Shown here one piece after another: positions 8,518 to 16,539 of a DNA stretch of 53,203 nt (position 1 is its first letter; every line of letters starts with the position of its first letter). The notes beneath the pieces were generated by a model. The model was given only the letters and a program-made list of their open reading frames with translations, made no database searches and had not been told where the DNA came from. Origin of the DNA: an uncultured Sulfitobacter sp. (GTDB taxonomy: Bacteria > Pseudomonadota > Alphaproteobacteria > Rhodobacterales > Rhodobacteraceae); contig CALFWM010000021.1 of NCBI GenBank assembly GCA_937928635.1, positions 1 to 53,203 on the forward strand, read 5' to 3'. The position numbers and the translations under genes are program-made.

Positions 8518-9980
8518 AGCGCGTCATTATTGCGGGATCGGGCAACGCGGCGTTATGCGCCGGAATTGCGGCGATAGAGCAGGGGGCCTCCGTTGTGTTG
8601 CTGGAAAAGGCTGATGAGGCGATGGCGGGCGGAAACACCAAGTATACGGCGGGGGCAATGCGGTTTGCATATTCTTCTGGCGATGACTTGATGCCGCTGT
8701 TGAAAGACCCGGACGACCCGAAACTCTCGCTGACGGATTTTGGCAGCTACACACAAGAGAAATTTGCCGCCGATCTGCTGGGCTTCAACGCGGGGCGACC
8801 GCTCAGCGAAGAGCAAAAAGCACTGGTGAAAGACAGCTATGAAACGGTGAAATGGCTCGCGTCACATGAGGTGAAGTTTCAACCGATCTATGCCCGCCAG
8901 AGCTTTGAAAAAGAGGGCCGTCATGTGTTTTGGGGAGGGCTGACGCTTGCCTCGGACAACGAGGGTGTCGGCTTGTTTGATCAGGAGCTTGCGGCGTTCA
9001 AACGGCTGGGCGGTGAGATCAGATATGACTGCGCCGTGACACAGCTTTTGAGCAAGGAGGGTGTGATCACCGGTGTGCAGACCAGCTCGGGGGAAACGCT
9101 GCGTGCCGATGCCGTAATCCTTGCCTGTGGTGGATTTGAGGCCAGCGAAAGCCTGCGCCAGAAACACATCGGGCCAAACTGGGACAAGGCCAAGGTGCGC
9201 GGCACGCCGCATAACACGGGCGACGGTTTGGTCATGGCCCGCGCACAGGGGGCCGCAGAATACGGGCTTTATGCAGGGTGTCATGCAACGCCGATGGATC
9301 TGTATATGAAAAATTTTGGCAACCTTGATTTGCCCCCAGGGGAGCGCAAGAAATACCGCAAAATCTGCTATTTCCTTGGGGTCATGCTGAACGCCAGAGG
9401 GGAGCGGTTTGTGGATGAGGGCATCAATTTTCGCAACTACACCTATGCACAATTTGGTGCGGCAATCATGGATCAGCCAGAACATTTTGCATGGCAGATA
9501 TTTGACGCAAAAGTTTTTGATCTGCTCTATGATGAATACAGATTTCACGACGCCCACTTTGTGCAGGCGGACACCTTGCCCGAGCTGATCGCACTGCTCG
9601 ACGGGGTTGACAAAGACGCCGCTGCACAGACGCTGGAGGCCTATAATGCGGCTGTGCGATCTGATGTTCCCTTTGATCCGACCGTTCTGGACGGGAAGGG
9701 CACCCAAGGGCTGACCCTCGCCAAAAGTAACTGGGCCCAAACGCTGTCGCGCGGGCCTTTCCGCGCCTATCCCGTCACGGGCGGGATTACCTTCACCTAT
9801 GGTGGTCTCAAGGTCGATGACACTGGCGCGGTTTTGGCCAAAAATGGTGCCCCAATCGCCGGACTTTTTGCATGTGGTGAGCTTGTCGGTGGGGTCTTTT
9901 TCAACGGCTACCCTGGGGGTTCCGGGCTGACGTCAGGTGCTGTTTTTGGCCGCCGTTCCGGGATGGGCGCGGCAAGTTAG
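8514..9980 (+). CDS. FAD-dependent tricarballylate dehydrogenase-like flavoprotein (TcuA type)
   Basis: This flavoprotein has the fumarate-reductase/succinate-dehydrogenase fold. TcuA oxidises tricarballylate to cis-aconitate with a bound flavin. The N-terminal dinucleotide fold is IIAGSGNAALCAGIAA, followed by a VVLLEKADEAMAGGNTKYTAGAM block typical of TcuA/CobZ-type enzymes. The C-terminal FAD block is ACGELVGGVFFNGYPGGSGLT. Total length of 488 residues fits the family. It ends the operon, and no TcuB-like iron-sulfur partner follows, so the electron acceptor is unclear. Together with the TTT transporter and the PrpF-like isomerase it suggests tricarballylate or trans-aconitate use. Related 3-ketosteroid- or fumarate-reductase-type flavoproteins remain alternatives. 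Confidence 0.8.
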   Translation: MKRVIIAGSGNAALCAGIAAIEQGASVVLLEKADEAMAGGNTKYTAGAMRFAYSSGDDLMPLLKDPDDPKLSLTDFGSYTQEKFAADLLGFNAGRPLSEEQKALVKDSYETVKWLASHEVKFQPIYARQSFEKEGRHVFWGGLTLASDNEGVGLFDQELAAFKRLGGEIRYDCAVTQLLSKEGVITGVQTSSGETLRADAVILACGGFEASESLRQKHIGPNWDKAKVRGTPHNTGDGLVMARAQGAAEYGLYAGCHATPMDLYMKNFGNLDLPPGERKKYRKICYFLGVMLNARGERFVDEGINFRNYTYAQFGAAIMDQPEHFAWQIFDAKVFDLLYDEYRFHDAHFVQADTLPELIALLDGVDKDAAAQTLEAYNAAVRSDVPFDPTVLDGKGTQGLTLAKSNWAQTLSRGPFRAYPVTGGITFTYGGLKVDDTGAVLAKNGAPIAGLFACGELVGGVFFNGYPGGSGLTSGAVFGRRSGMGAAS

Positions 9981-10153
9981 AAAATAGAAACAGGCGTTAC
10001 GGGGGGAAGTTACACCTGACACCCTTGCCAGTTTTTTAAAGAACCTCAGGTGGCATATTTAGGGCGCGCGCCTATTGCGCCGGACTGAGGATTGAGCCAT
10101 CTGCCTTGCCTTGGTCGTCGCTCGGAATCCCACACAGCCAGAAGTGGATCTTT

Positions 10154-10167
10154 CGAAACCGATTTCG
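10154..10167. promoter_or_regulatory. LacI-type operator, upstream copy
   Basis: CGAAACCGATTTCG is a LacI/GalR-type palindrome with one imperfect central pair. It lies 65 bp before the LacI gene start. Its centre is 23 bp from that of the next copy, about two helical turns. Confidence 0.75.
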
Positions 10168-10175
10168 TTTGCGTG

Positions 10176-10191
10176 CCGAAACCGGTTTCGG
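10176..10191. promoter_or_regulatory. LacI-type operator, perfect 16-bp palindrome
   Basis: CCGAAACCGGTTTCGG is perfectly symmetric and matches the CGAAACCGGTTTCG form used by alphaproteobacterial LacI-family sugar regulators. It is 27 bp before the regulator's ATG. The regulator probably represses its own gene and the whole sugar operon behind it. Confidence 0.85.
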
Positions 10192-10218
10192 CTAACGTCA
10201 TCCCAAGAGGGGATTCGC

Positions 10219-11289
10219 ATGGGTGAGAGATCCGTAAATCTCAAAGCACTGGCGGCGCATCTTGGCCTGACGGTCAGCACGGTCAGCCGTGCCCTGAACA
10301 ATTATCCCGATATCAGCCCGGCAACCCGCAAACGGGTAAAGCAGGCGGCGGACCAGTTGGGCTACCGGCCAAATCAAAATGCCCGGCGCCTGTCCATCGG
10401 GACGCCCGAAACCGTGTGCTACCTGATGCCGCGCCAAATCGGCCCCAACGCGCAGCCCTTTGTGGCGCAGCTTCTGGCGGGGCTGGGGGAGGCCCTAAAT
10501 GAGCGGAACTGGGACCTTTTGGTCAGTCAGGCCGATGCCTCTGTGGGAGACCTGGCTAGCATTGAGCGTCTGGTCAAATCCGGGCGCATCGCCGGGTTGG
10601 TGATTTCAAGGCCACTCAAGAATGACCCGCGCGTGAAACTGATGCAAAGCCTTGGCTGCCCCTTTGTGGTGCACGGACGGACCGAAAAGAGCGATGATTA
10701 TGCATGGTATGACGTGGACGGGGAGGACGCCTTTGTCACGGCGGTCAACCATCTGGCGCGGCTGGGTCATCGCCGCATCGGCTTTATCGGTGCCCCGCTT
10801 CAGTATCAGTTCGCACAGGAGCGTCTGGACGGATACATGCGGGGGCTGAGCCACAACGGCTTGGCGCAGGCCCCTGAACTGGTCCAGATTGCGGAGTTCA
10901 CGGATGAAGGCGGCACCGCGGCGGCCGGTCTGCTGATGGATCTGGCCGTGCACCCCACCGCACTTGTCTGTGTGACGGATATGATGGCGCTGGGCGCGCT
11001 GGAGGCGCTTCATGCGCGGGGGATCATGCCGGGCAAGGATGTCTCTGTCATTGGCTATGACGGCCTGCATTTTGGCAAACATGCCCATCCGCCACTGACA
11101 ACCATGGCCCAGCCGCAAGCCCATGCGGGGCGGCGTCTGGGGGATATGTTGCTGTCGATCATCGACGGCGCCGATCCCACGAAATTTCACGAATTGCAGC
11201 GTGCTCATTTGGTGCAACGCAGTACCGATGGACCTGTGACTGGAAACGCAGGCCAAATCAACGTTTCAGAAAGGGAGGATTCACGATGA
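10219..11289 (+). CDS. LacI-family transcriptional regulator
   Basis: This repressor probably controls the downstream solute-uptake operon and itself. The 356-residue protein starts with a LacI helix-turn-helix and hinge (LKALAAHLGLTVSTVSRALN, then GYRPNQNARRL). A periplasmic-binding-protein-like sensor domain follows, with GLVISRPL, GHRRIGFIGAP and VSVIGYDG. The ATG at 10219 has AAGAGGGG upstream and places the DNA-binding helix at the N-terminus as expected; an upstream in-frame start at 10111 would run through both operators. The stop overlaps the binding-protein ATG (11286-11289). The ligand is presumably the transported glycoside or a breakdown product. Confidence 0.93.
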   Translation: MGERSVNLKALAAHLGLTVSTVSRALNNYPDISPATRKRVKQAADQLGYRPNQNARRLSIGTPETVCYLMPRQIGPNAQPFVAQLLAGLGEALNERNWDLLVSQADASVGDLASIERLVKSGRIAGLVISRPLKNDPRVKLMQSLGCPFVVHGRTEKSDDYAWYDVDGEDAFVTAVNHLARLGHRRIGFIGAPLQYQFAQERLDGYMRGLSHNGLAQAPELVQIAEFTDEGGTAAAGLLMDLAVHPTALVCVTDMMALGALEALHARGIMPGKDVSVIGYDGLHFGKHAHPPLTTMAQPQAHAGRRLGDMLLSIIDGADPTKFHELQRAHLVQRSTDGPVTGNAGQINVSEREDSR

Positions 11290-12635
11290 AACGCACGACA
11301 ACTTTGCTTACAGGGCTGATGCTTTCTACAGCGCTGGCCGGGCTTGCCGCAGCGGACACTATCCGCGTTTGGACCATGGAAGTTCAGCCCGAACGCATGG
11401 CCATCCAGCAAGAGATGGCGGCCGCCTTTACTGCGGCAACGGGCCATGAGGTCGAACTCATTCCGGTCGAGGAATCCGACATTCAGACCCGTGCCACAGC
11501 GGCCTTTGCTGCGGGTGACCTGCCAGACGTGCTGAACCACACGGTGCAGCACTTGCTGCCTTATGCAGAGGCTGGCCTGCTGGACACGGCTGCCGCCGAT
11601 GAGGTTGTGAACGACCTGGGCGTTGATACCTTTGCCGCCGGGCCCATCCGTATGGCCTCAAGCGACGGGGAAATTGTCTCCGTGCCCACCGATGGCTGGA
11701 CCCAGATGGTTGTCTATCGCAACGACCTTTTTGAAGCCAACGGGCTGGCGGCCCCAACGTCCTTTGACGCGATCCGTGCAGGGTTAAAGGCGCTGCACAA
11801 CCCGCCGGAAATGTACGGTTTTGTTGCGGCAACCAAGATTGACGAAGGTTACATGATGCAGCTGATTGAGCATCTGTCGCTGGCAACCGGATATTCGCCG
11901 GTGAACGCAGATGGGTCGGTGAACGAGGACACCACGAACCTCAAGCAGCTTTTGGAGCTTTATAATGAGTTGGTGGCCGCGTCGCCTCAGGGCGATCTGT
12001 ACTGGTCGCAATCGCGCGAGCTGTATCTGGATGGCAAGGCCGCGATGGTCATCTGGTCCCCCTCCATTCTGGACGAGTTGGGCGGCCTGCGTGACAGCGC
12101 GCCTGTAACAATCAACGATGACCCCACCACCAAAGAGCTGGCAGGGAATACAGGTTTTGCCACCATGATCTCTGGCCCCGGAAATGCTGACGGGGCGGCG
12201 TGGTCTGATGTGCGCTACATGGGCATCACTGCGGATGCGAACACCGAAGTGGCGCAGGAATTTGTCAAGTTCCTGCTGTCTGAGGGATATGGCAATTGGC
12301 TCAGCCAGGCCCCTGAAGGCAAGTTCCCGGTGCGTAAAGGCCCATCAGCGGGATCAAACGCGTATGAGGCCACATGGGCCGGTCTGGATGTGGGCGTTGA
12401 CCGCAAGGCACCGCTGGCTGACATCTACCCGCAGCAGGTCATTGACGATATCGTCGCGGGTCTGTCTGTGGGGGATCGCTGGGGCGTGGAAAGCGGCCAG
12501 CTGTCCAATGCCTCGACCATCATCAACAGCCAGATCATGTCAAAAGTCATCCGCGAAATGACCGATGGCGAACTGTCCGTTGATGCGGCGGCTGACAAGA
12601 TTGTTGCCGAGCACAAAGCGCTGATGGGCAACTAG
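11286..12635 (+). CDS. ABC transporter sugar-binding protein (family 1)
   Basis: This periplasmic receptor serves the MalFGK-type importer encoded next. An N-terminal signal (KRTTTLLTGLMLSTALAGLAAA) is cleaved near AAADT, and the mature protein begins with the family start TIRVWTMEVQPERMAIQQEM. PTDGWTQMVVYRNDLFEANG is the usual hinge and ligand block of family 1 extracellular solute-binding proteins. The 449-residue length is typical. The start codon overlaps the LacI stop, so regulator and receptor are translationally coupled. A GC-rich hairpin (12644-12669) follows the stop. Substrate specificity is inferred only from the hydrolase and isomerase in the same operon. Confidence 0.92.
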   Translation: MKRTTTLLTGLMLSTALAGLAAADTIRVWTMEVQPERMAIQQEMAAAFTAATGHEVELIPVEESDIQTRATAAFAAGDLPDVLNHTVQHLLPYAEAGLLDTAAADEVVNDLGVDTFAAGPIRMASSDGEIVSVPTDGWTQMVVYRNDLFEANGLAAPTSFDAIRAGLKALHNPPEMYGFVAATKIDEGYMMQLIEHLSLATGYSPVNADGSVNEDTTNLKQLLELYNELVAASPQGDLYWSQSRELYLDGKAAMVIWSPSILDELGGLRDSAPVTINDDPTTKELAGNTGFATMISGPGNADGAAWSDVRYMGITADANTEVAQEFVKFLLSEGYGNWLSQAPEGKFPVRKGPSAGSNAYEATWAGLDVGVDRKAPLADIYPQQVIDDIVAGLSVGDRWGVESGQLSNASTIINSQIMSKVIREMTDGELSVDAAADKIVAEHKALMGN

Positions 12636-12643
12636 GCCCAGGG

Positions 12644-12669
12644 TCCGGGGCGGCGCTGGCTGCCCCGGA
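12644..12669 (+). terminator. Hairpin after the sugar-binding-protein gene
   Basis: An 8-bp perfect stem (TCCGGGGC with GCCCCGGA) and a 10-base loop lie in the gap before the permease gene. There is no T run, so it is more likely an mRNA-stabilising or attenuating structure than a terminator. The TctC and TAXI receptor genes of this window are followed by similar hairpins. Confidence 0.6.
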
Positions 12670-12693
12670 TATCTTTGACACGGGTTTTCCGAC

Positions 12694-13992
12694 ATGCCGA
12701 CGCCGGACACATCCAACCAAGGCCCCCCCAAAGGGCTTGGTCCGCTCGCCAAGCGCGAAATGCGGTTTGCCTATCTGTTGTTGCTGCCGACCTTTCTGAT
12801 TGTGCTGTCGGTTGTGCTGTTCCCGCTGATTGCCAATGTCTGGATCAGCTTCAAACCGGTCACCTTGGGCGATCTGCGCGCGCCCGCCATTTTGGTCAAT
12901 GAACGCCTGATGGGGGATCTTGCGGCGGTGGGCGATGAGGCCGATATCAGGTATCGCGCCCGCAATTCCTCGCGCAAAAGCGCAATCGCAGATGTGCTTT
13001 TTACGGACACCATTCCGCAAAGCCTGACCGTCATTTCCGTCAATGAGCGCTGCGTCGCAGGCGGTCAGAAGCTGACCTGCGATCTTGGTGATTACGAGGC
13101 CGGACAACGCGAAGATATCATCGTCCGTGTTGCCGCGACGCAGGCTTTTCTCGATGCGCCCGAGAACATCAAAGTCACCAAACCCGTTTTCACTTTTGCG
13201 CCCGAAAATATCCTGACCAATGGCGACTTCACACTCGACAATTTCCGCCGGGTCTTCAACGCCTCGGATTTCTGGTCGGTGCTTTGGGCGTCGATGTATT
13301 ACACCATCGCAGGCACCGTGGGCGCGCTGGTCATGGGGCTGTTTGCGGCCCAGCTGATGAACATTACCTTTGGTGGCCGGGCCTTCCTGCGCGGGCTGTT
13401 CCTGTCTCCTTACGTGGCTCCCGTCATTGCCGTGGCGCTGGCCTGGGTGCTGCTTTTGGACCCCGGTCCGGGTGGCACGCTGAACGCGTTGTTGATCCAG
13501 CTGGGCGTCATTGACGGCCCGATCAGTTTTCTCGGCCAACGCGCGGTGGAAATCAGCTTCCTCGGTCTCAGCTTCGATTTCCCCGTGGCCCTGACCGTGG
13601 TCATCATCTTCGAGATCTGGCGCTATTTCCCGCTGGCGATGCTGTTCATTCTGGCACGGATGCAATCCGTCTCCACCGATATCTACGAGGCGGCGGAGAT
13701 CGACGGGGCCACGCCCCTGCAACAATTCCGCTTCATCTCCCTGCCGCAGCTGATGGGCATCATGGCGGTGCTGTTTTTGTTGCGTTTCATCTGGACCTTC
13801 AACAAGTTTGACGACATTTTTCTGCTCACCGGCGGGGCGGCGGGCACGCGCACGCTGACGGTCAATGTTTATGAGCAGGCCTTTGCGGTTTCCAATCTTG
13901 GGGCAGGGGCGGCCGTGGCGGTGGTTGTATTCCTCGTCCTGCTCTGCTTCTCGATCATCTTCTTCAAATTCTCACCGGAGGTTGATGCATGA
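12694..13992 (+). CDS. ABC sugar permease, MalF type, with inserted Ig/DUF11-like periplasmic domain
   Basis: This is one of two membrane subunits of the importer. The first membrane segment is at about 27-50. Residues about 62-170 form a large extracytoplasmic loop that reads like a DUF11-type beta sandwich: ADVLFTDTIPQSLTVISVN, then LTCDLGDYEAGQREDIIVRV, with Cys120 and Cys129 placed for a disulfide. E. coli MalF also has an Ig-like P2 loop, but this one carries a different signature. The remaining membrane segments begin near 195. The ATPase-contacting EAA loop is YEAAEIDGATPLQQFRFISL. The stop overlaps the next permease by ATGA. Length is 432 residues against about 290-310 for most sugar permeases of this class. 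Confidence 0.9.
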   Translation: MPTPDTSNQGPPKGLGPLAKREMRFAYLLLLPTFLIVLSVVLFPLIANVWISFKPVTLGDLRAPAILVNERLMGDLAAVGDEADIRYRARNSSRKSAIADVLFTDTIPQSLTVISVNERCVAGGQKLTCDLGDYEAGQREDIIVRVAATQAFLDAPENIKVTKPVFTFAPENILTNGDFTLDNFRRVFNASDFWSVLWASMYYTIAGTVGALVMGLFAAQLMNITFGGRAFLRGLFLSPYVAPVIAVALAWVLLLDPGPGGTLNALLIQLGVIDGPISFLGQRAVEISFLGLSFDFPVALTVVIIFEIWRYFPLAMLFILARMQSVSTDIYEAAEIDGATPLQQFRFISLPQLMGIMAVLFLLRFIWTFNKFDDIFLLTGGAAGTRTLTVNVYEQAFAVSNLGAGAAVAVVVFLVLLCFSIIFFKFSPEVDA

Positions 13993-15221
13993 ACCGCCTT
14001 GGCAACATCTATTACCTCTCTGTTCTGTTTGGTGCCCTTTGGGGTGCGATCTGGGCGATCATCATCACGCTGCTGGCCCTATTCATTTCGGGGCTGAGCT
14101 TCCAGCCCCAGGTCACCGCTGGTGCCATTGCGGGCCTTGTTGCTGCTGCCGTTTTGGCGTTTCATCCTCCCGCCAAACGTTCTCTTGGCCTGCGCGCGCT
14201 GGCAGGTTTTGCCTTTCTGCTTGTCATCGTGCTGGCCTCTGGTGCGCAACCGATGGGGCTGCCGCTGGGCCGCTATTCCGCAGGGCAGTTGATTTTCACG
14301 GTGCTGATGGCGGCCATCACGGTGCAGTCGATCCATCTGACATGCAGCAACCTTGGGCCGGGCCATGAGAAACGCTATAACGTCGAGGTCCTCTGCCTGC
14401 GTTTTATCAAGGGGTTTGGGCTGGTGACCTTTACCATCGCCGTGGCCTTGCCGTTCTTTGTGATGGTGATGATGAGCCTGAAGAACCAGCAACTGCTGCT
14501 CTCCAATCCGCTCGATTTCTCCATTGATTTCGGGCAGGGGGTGTCGGCGCTGTTTCGCAGCTATATCGAGCTGTTCACCCAGTACCATTTTGGCACCTAC
14601 CTGATCAACTCGGCACTGGTTTCGGTGGCCACGGTTGCGATCACGCTGTTTTTTGCGGTGCCCGGTGCCTATGCGGTGGCCCGGCTGCGCTTTCCGGGGC
14701 AGAATTTTCTGTCGCGCTCCATTCTGCTGATTTACATGGTGCCGATGATCGTGCTGGTGATCCCGCTTTACGCGATCTTTAGCCAGCTCGGCATGCGCAA
14801 CACACTTTGGGGGCTGCTCTTTGTCTACCCGGCCACGACGATCCCGGTGGCGCTTTATATGCTGCAGGGCTATTTCAGAGGCATCCCGGCAGAGCTGGAA
14901 GAGGCGGGGCTGATGGACGGGCTGACGCGGCTCAACGTGATCCGCAAAATCACCCTTCCGCTGGCACTGCCCGCGCTGGCCTCTGTGGCGCTTTATGTCT
15001 TTATGATCGCCTGGAACGAGTTCCTGTTTGCCTTCATGTTTCTCGACAATGTGGATCTTTTCACCCTGTCGCGCGGCATTGCTGATCTGAACTCCTCCGA
15101 GGTGCCCCGCCAACATCTGATGGCTGGTGCCGTCATCGCGACCGTTCCGGTCCTTGCCCTTTTCCTTTGGTTCGAACGCTTTCTTGTGGCCGGTCTGACC
15201 GCAGGCAGTGTGAAAGGATAA
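13989..15221 (+). CDS. ABC sugar permease, MalG type, with extra N-terminal membrane segments
   Basis: This is the second membrane subunit of the importer. The core permease begins near residue 140 (FIKGFGLVTFTIAVALPFFV) and has the EAA loop ELEEAGLMDGLTRLNVIRKI and the C-terminal IAWNEFLFAFMFL block. The first 120 or so residues are not usual for MalG, which is about 280-300 residues. They contain about four hydrophobic stretches (around 8-32, 36-57, 67-82 and 95-113). The overlap with the MalF-type gene and the spacing of three bases to the hydrolase gene show tight coupling. The extra segments could pair with the modified MalF partner; this is inference. Confidence 0.9.
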   Translation: MNRLGNIYYLSVLFGALWGAIWAIIITLLALFISGLSFQPQVTAGAIAGLVAAAVLAFHPPAKRSLGLRALAGFAFLLVIVLASGAQPMGLPLGRYSAGQLIFTVLMAAITVQSIHLTCSNLGPGHEKRYNVEVLCLRFIKGFGLVTFTIAVALPFFVMVMMSLKNQQLLLSNPLDFSIDFGQGVSALFRSYIELFTQYHFGTYLINSALVSVATVAITLFFAVPGAYAVARLRFPGQNFLSRSILLIYMVPMIVLVIPLYAIFSQLGMRNTLWGLLFVYPATTIPVALYMLQGYFRGIPAELEEAGLMDGLTRLNVIRKITLPLALPALASVALYVFMIAWNEFLFAFMFLDNVDLFTLSRGIADLNSSEVPRQHLMAGAVIATVPVLALFLWFERFLVAGLTAGSVKG

Positions 15222-15224
15222 CCT

Positions 15225-16502
15225 ATGTCTTTGACCCAAACCGCCATTGATATCCTCGCCCGGAATGACCGGGGCGGATTTACGATCCCCACGGCCGGGC
15301 TCTACCCCTACCAGTGGAACTGGGACAGCGCCTTTGTGGCGCTTGGCATTGCCACCTATGATATGGAGCGTGCCTGGGCGGAGATCACCTCGCTGATCGA
15401 AGGCCAGTGGCCCGACGGCATGATCCCCTCGATCATCTTCCGCAGCGATGACCCGGATTATTTCCCCGGCCCCTCGCGTTGGGGCAACACGCCAGGGCCC
15501 ATTCCATCCACCGGCATTTCGCAGCCGCCGGTGCTGGCCACCATTGTGCGCAGGCTGACCCGGAGCGGCACCGCGCAGGACGCGACCCGTCGTGCGCAGG
15601 TGTTTGACGCCCTGTTCAACTGGCACAAATGGTGGCACGAGGCGCGCACCGTGGACGGCATTGTTGCCACCGTGCACCCATGGGAAACCGGGCGCGACAA
15701 TTGCCCAGAGTGGAACATCGGGCTGAAGGCCATGCAGATCGCGCCTGATCTGGCACCCTACACGCGCATGGACAACAAACACGTCGATCCCCGTTTTCGG
15801 CCCAGCCAGGAACAATATGATAAATACCTGACCATCGTGCAGTTCGGTGACAGCGTTGGCTGGGATCAACGCCGGCTGACGGATGAGGGGCCGTTTCTGA
15901 TGGCTGATCCGAACCTGCATTTTGTGTTGCTGCGGGCGGATAAGGACCTGCGCGCCATCGCCGCGTCGCTTGATAAACCACAGACGCTGATTGACCAGAT
16001 CGACAGGTGGGTCGCCAAGGGGGAAGCGGCAACTGACACGATCTGGAACGCCGAGCTGGGCGCTTTCACGGCCCGCGACATGCGCTCCGGCAGCTTTTCC
16101 AAGGGGTTCAGCAATTGCAGCGCCTTGTGCTTTTACGCCGATAGCGGCACGTTGCAGCAACGCGCCAAGACGCTGGACCACATGACCCGCATCGCCGCCA
16201 AGGTGGGCTACATGCTGCCCAGCTGGGACCCGGAGGCCCCTGATTTCGAGGCGCAGCGCTATTGGTGCGGGCCGCTCTGGCCGCAGATGAACTACATGAC
16301 CGCGCTTGGCCTCTCTGAACAGGGAGAAGTCAAAATGGCCAGCCGTGTACAGACGGACCTGTGCCGCGCGATTGAAAAAAGCGGATTTTGGGAATGCTTC
16401 AACCCTCTGACCGGTGAGGGCTGTGTGGGCAGTGATTTTTCCTGGACTGCCGCCGTCTGGCTGTCCTGGCAGCATGAAAACAAACTGAAAGGGGCGGCGT
16501 AA
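15225..16502 (+). CDS. GH63/MGH-like glycoside hydrolase, candidate mannosylglycerate-type hydrolase
   Basis: This cytoplasmic (alpha/alpha)6-barrel hydrolase of the clan that includes GH63, GH37 and bacterial mannosylglycerate hydrolases has no signal peptide, so it acts on imported substrate. Motifs in order are YQWNWDSAFVALG (about 29-41), HPWETGRDNCPEWN (about 151-164, with Asp158 the likely general acid), YWCGPLWPQMNYM, and GFWECFNPLTGEG (Glu390 the likely general base) followed by FSWTAAVWL. Catalytic roles are by analogy with characterised mannosylglycerate hydrolases. The 425-residue length fits these bacterial forms. The neighbouring D-lyxose/D-mannose isomerase points to a mannosyl product, such as from mannosylglycerate; glucosylglycerate or a short alpha-glucoside is the alternative. 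Confidence 0.8.
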   Translation: MSLTQTAIDILARNDRGGFTIPTAGLYPYQWNWDSAFVALGIATYDMERAWAEITSLIEGQWPDGMIPSIIFRSDDPDYFPGPSRWGNTPGPIPSTGISQPPVLATIVRRLTRSGTAQDATRRAQVFDALFNWHKWWHEARTVDGIVATVHPWETGRDNCPEWNIGLKAMQIAPDLAPYTRMDNKHVDPRFRPSQEQYDKYLTIVQFGDSVGWDQRRLTDEGPFLMADPNLHFVLLRADKDLRAIAASLDKPQTLIDQIDRWVAKGEAATDTIWNAELGAFTARDMRSGSFSKGFSNCSALCFYADSGTLQQRAKTLDHMTRIAAKVGYMLPSWDPEAPDFEAQRYWCGPLWPQMNYMTALGLSEQGEVKMASRVQTDLCRAIEKSGFWECFNPLTGEGCVGSDFSWTAAVWLSWQHENKLKGAA

Positions 16503-16539
16503 GCCGCCCGAGGCAAGGCGCACGGGGTAAGGAAAACAC

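Noticed and set aside
8862..9740. 292-codon minus-strand frame
   Set aside because: It overlaps the clear TcuA-like flavoprotein gene on the other strand.
10013..10052. CACCTGA / TCAGGTG inverted repeat after the TcuA-like gene
   Set aside because: The 26-base loop and lack of a T run after the stem make a terminator doubtful.
12547..13725. 392-codon minus-strand frame
   Set aside because: It is antisense to the MalF-type permease and has no ribosome-binding site or motif.
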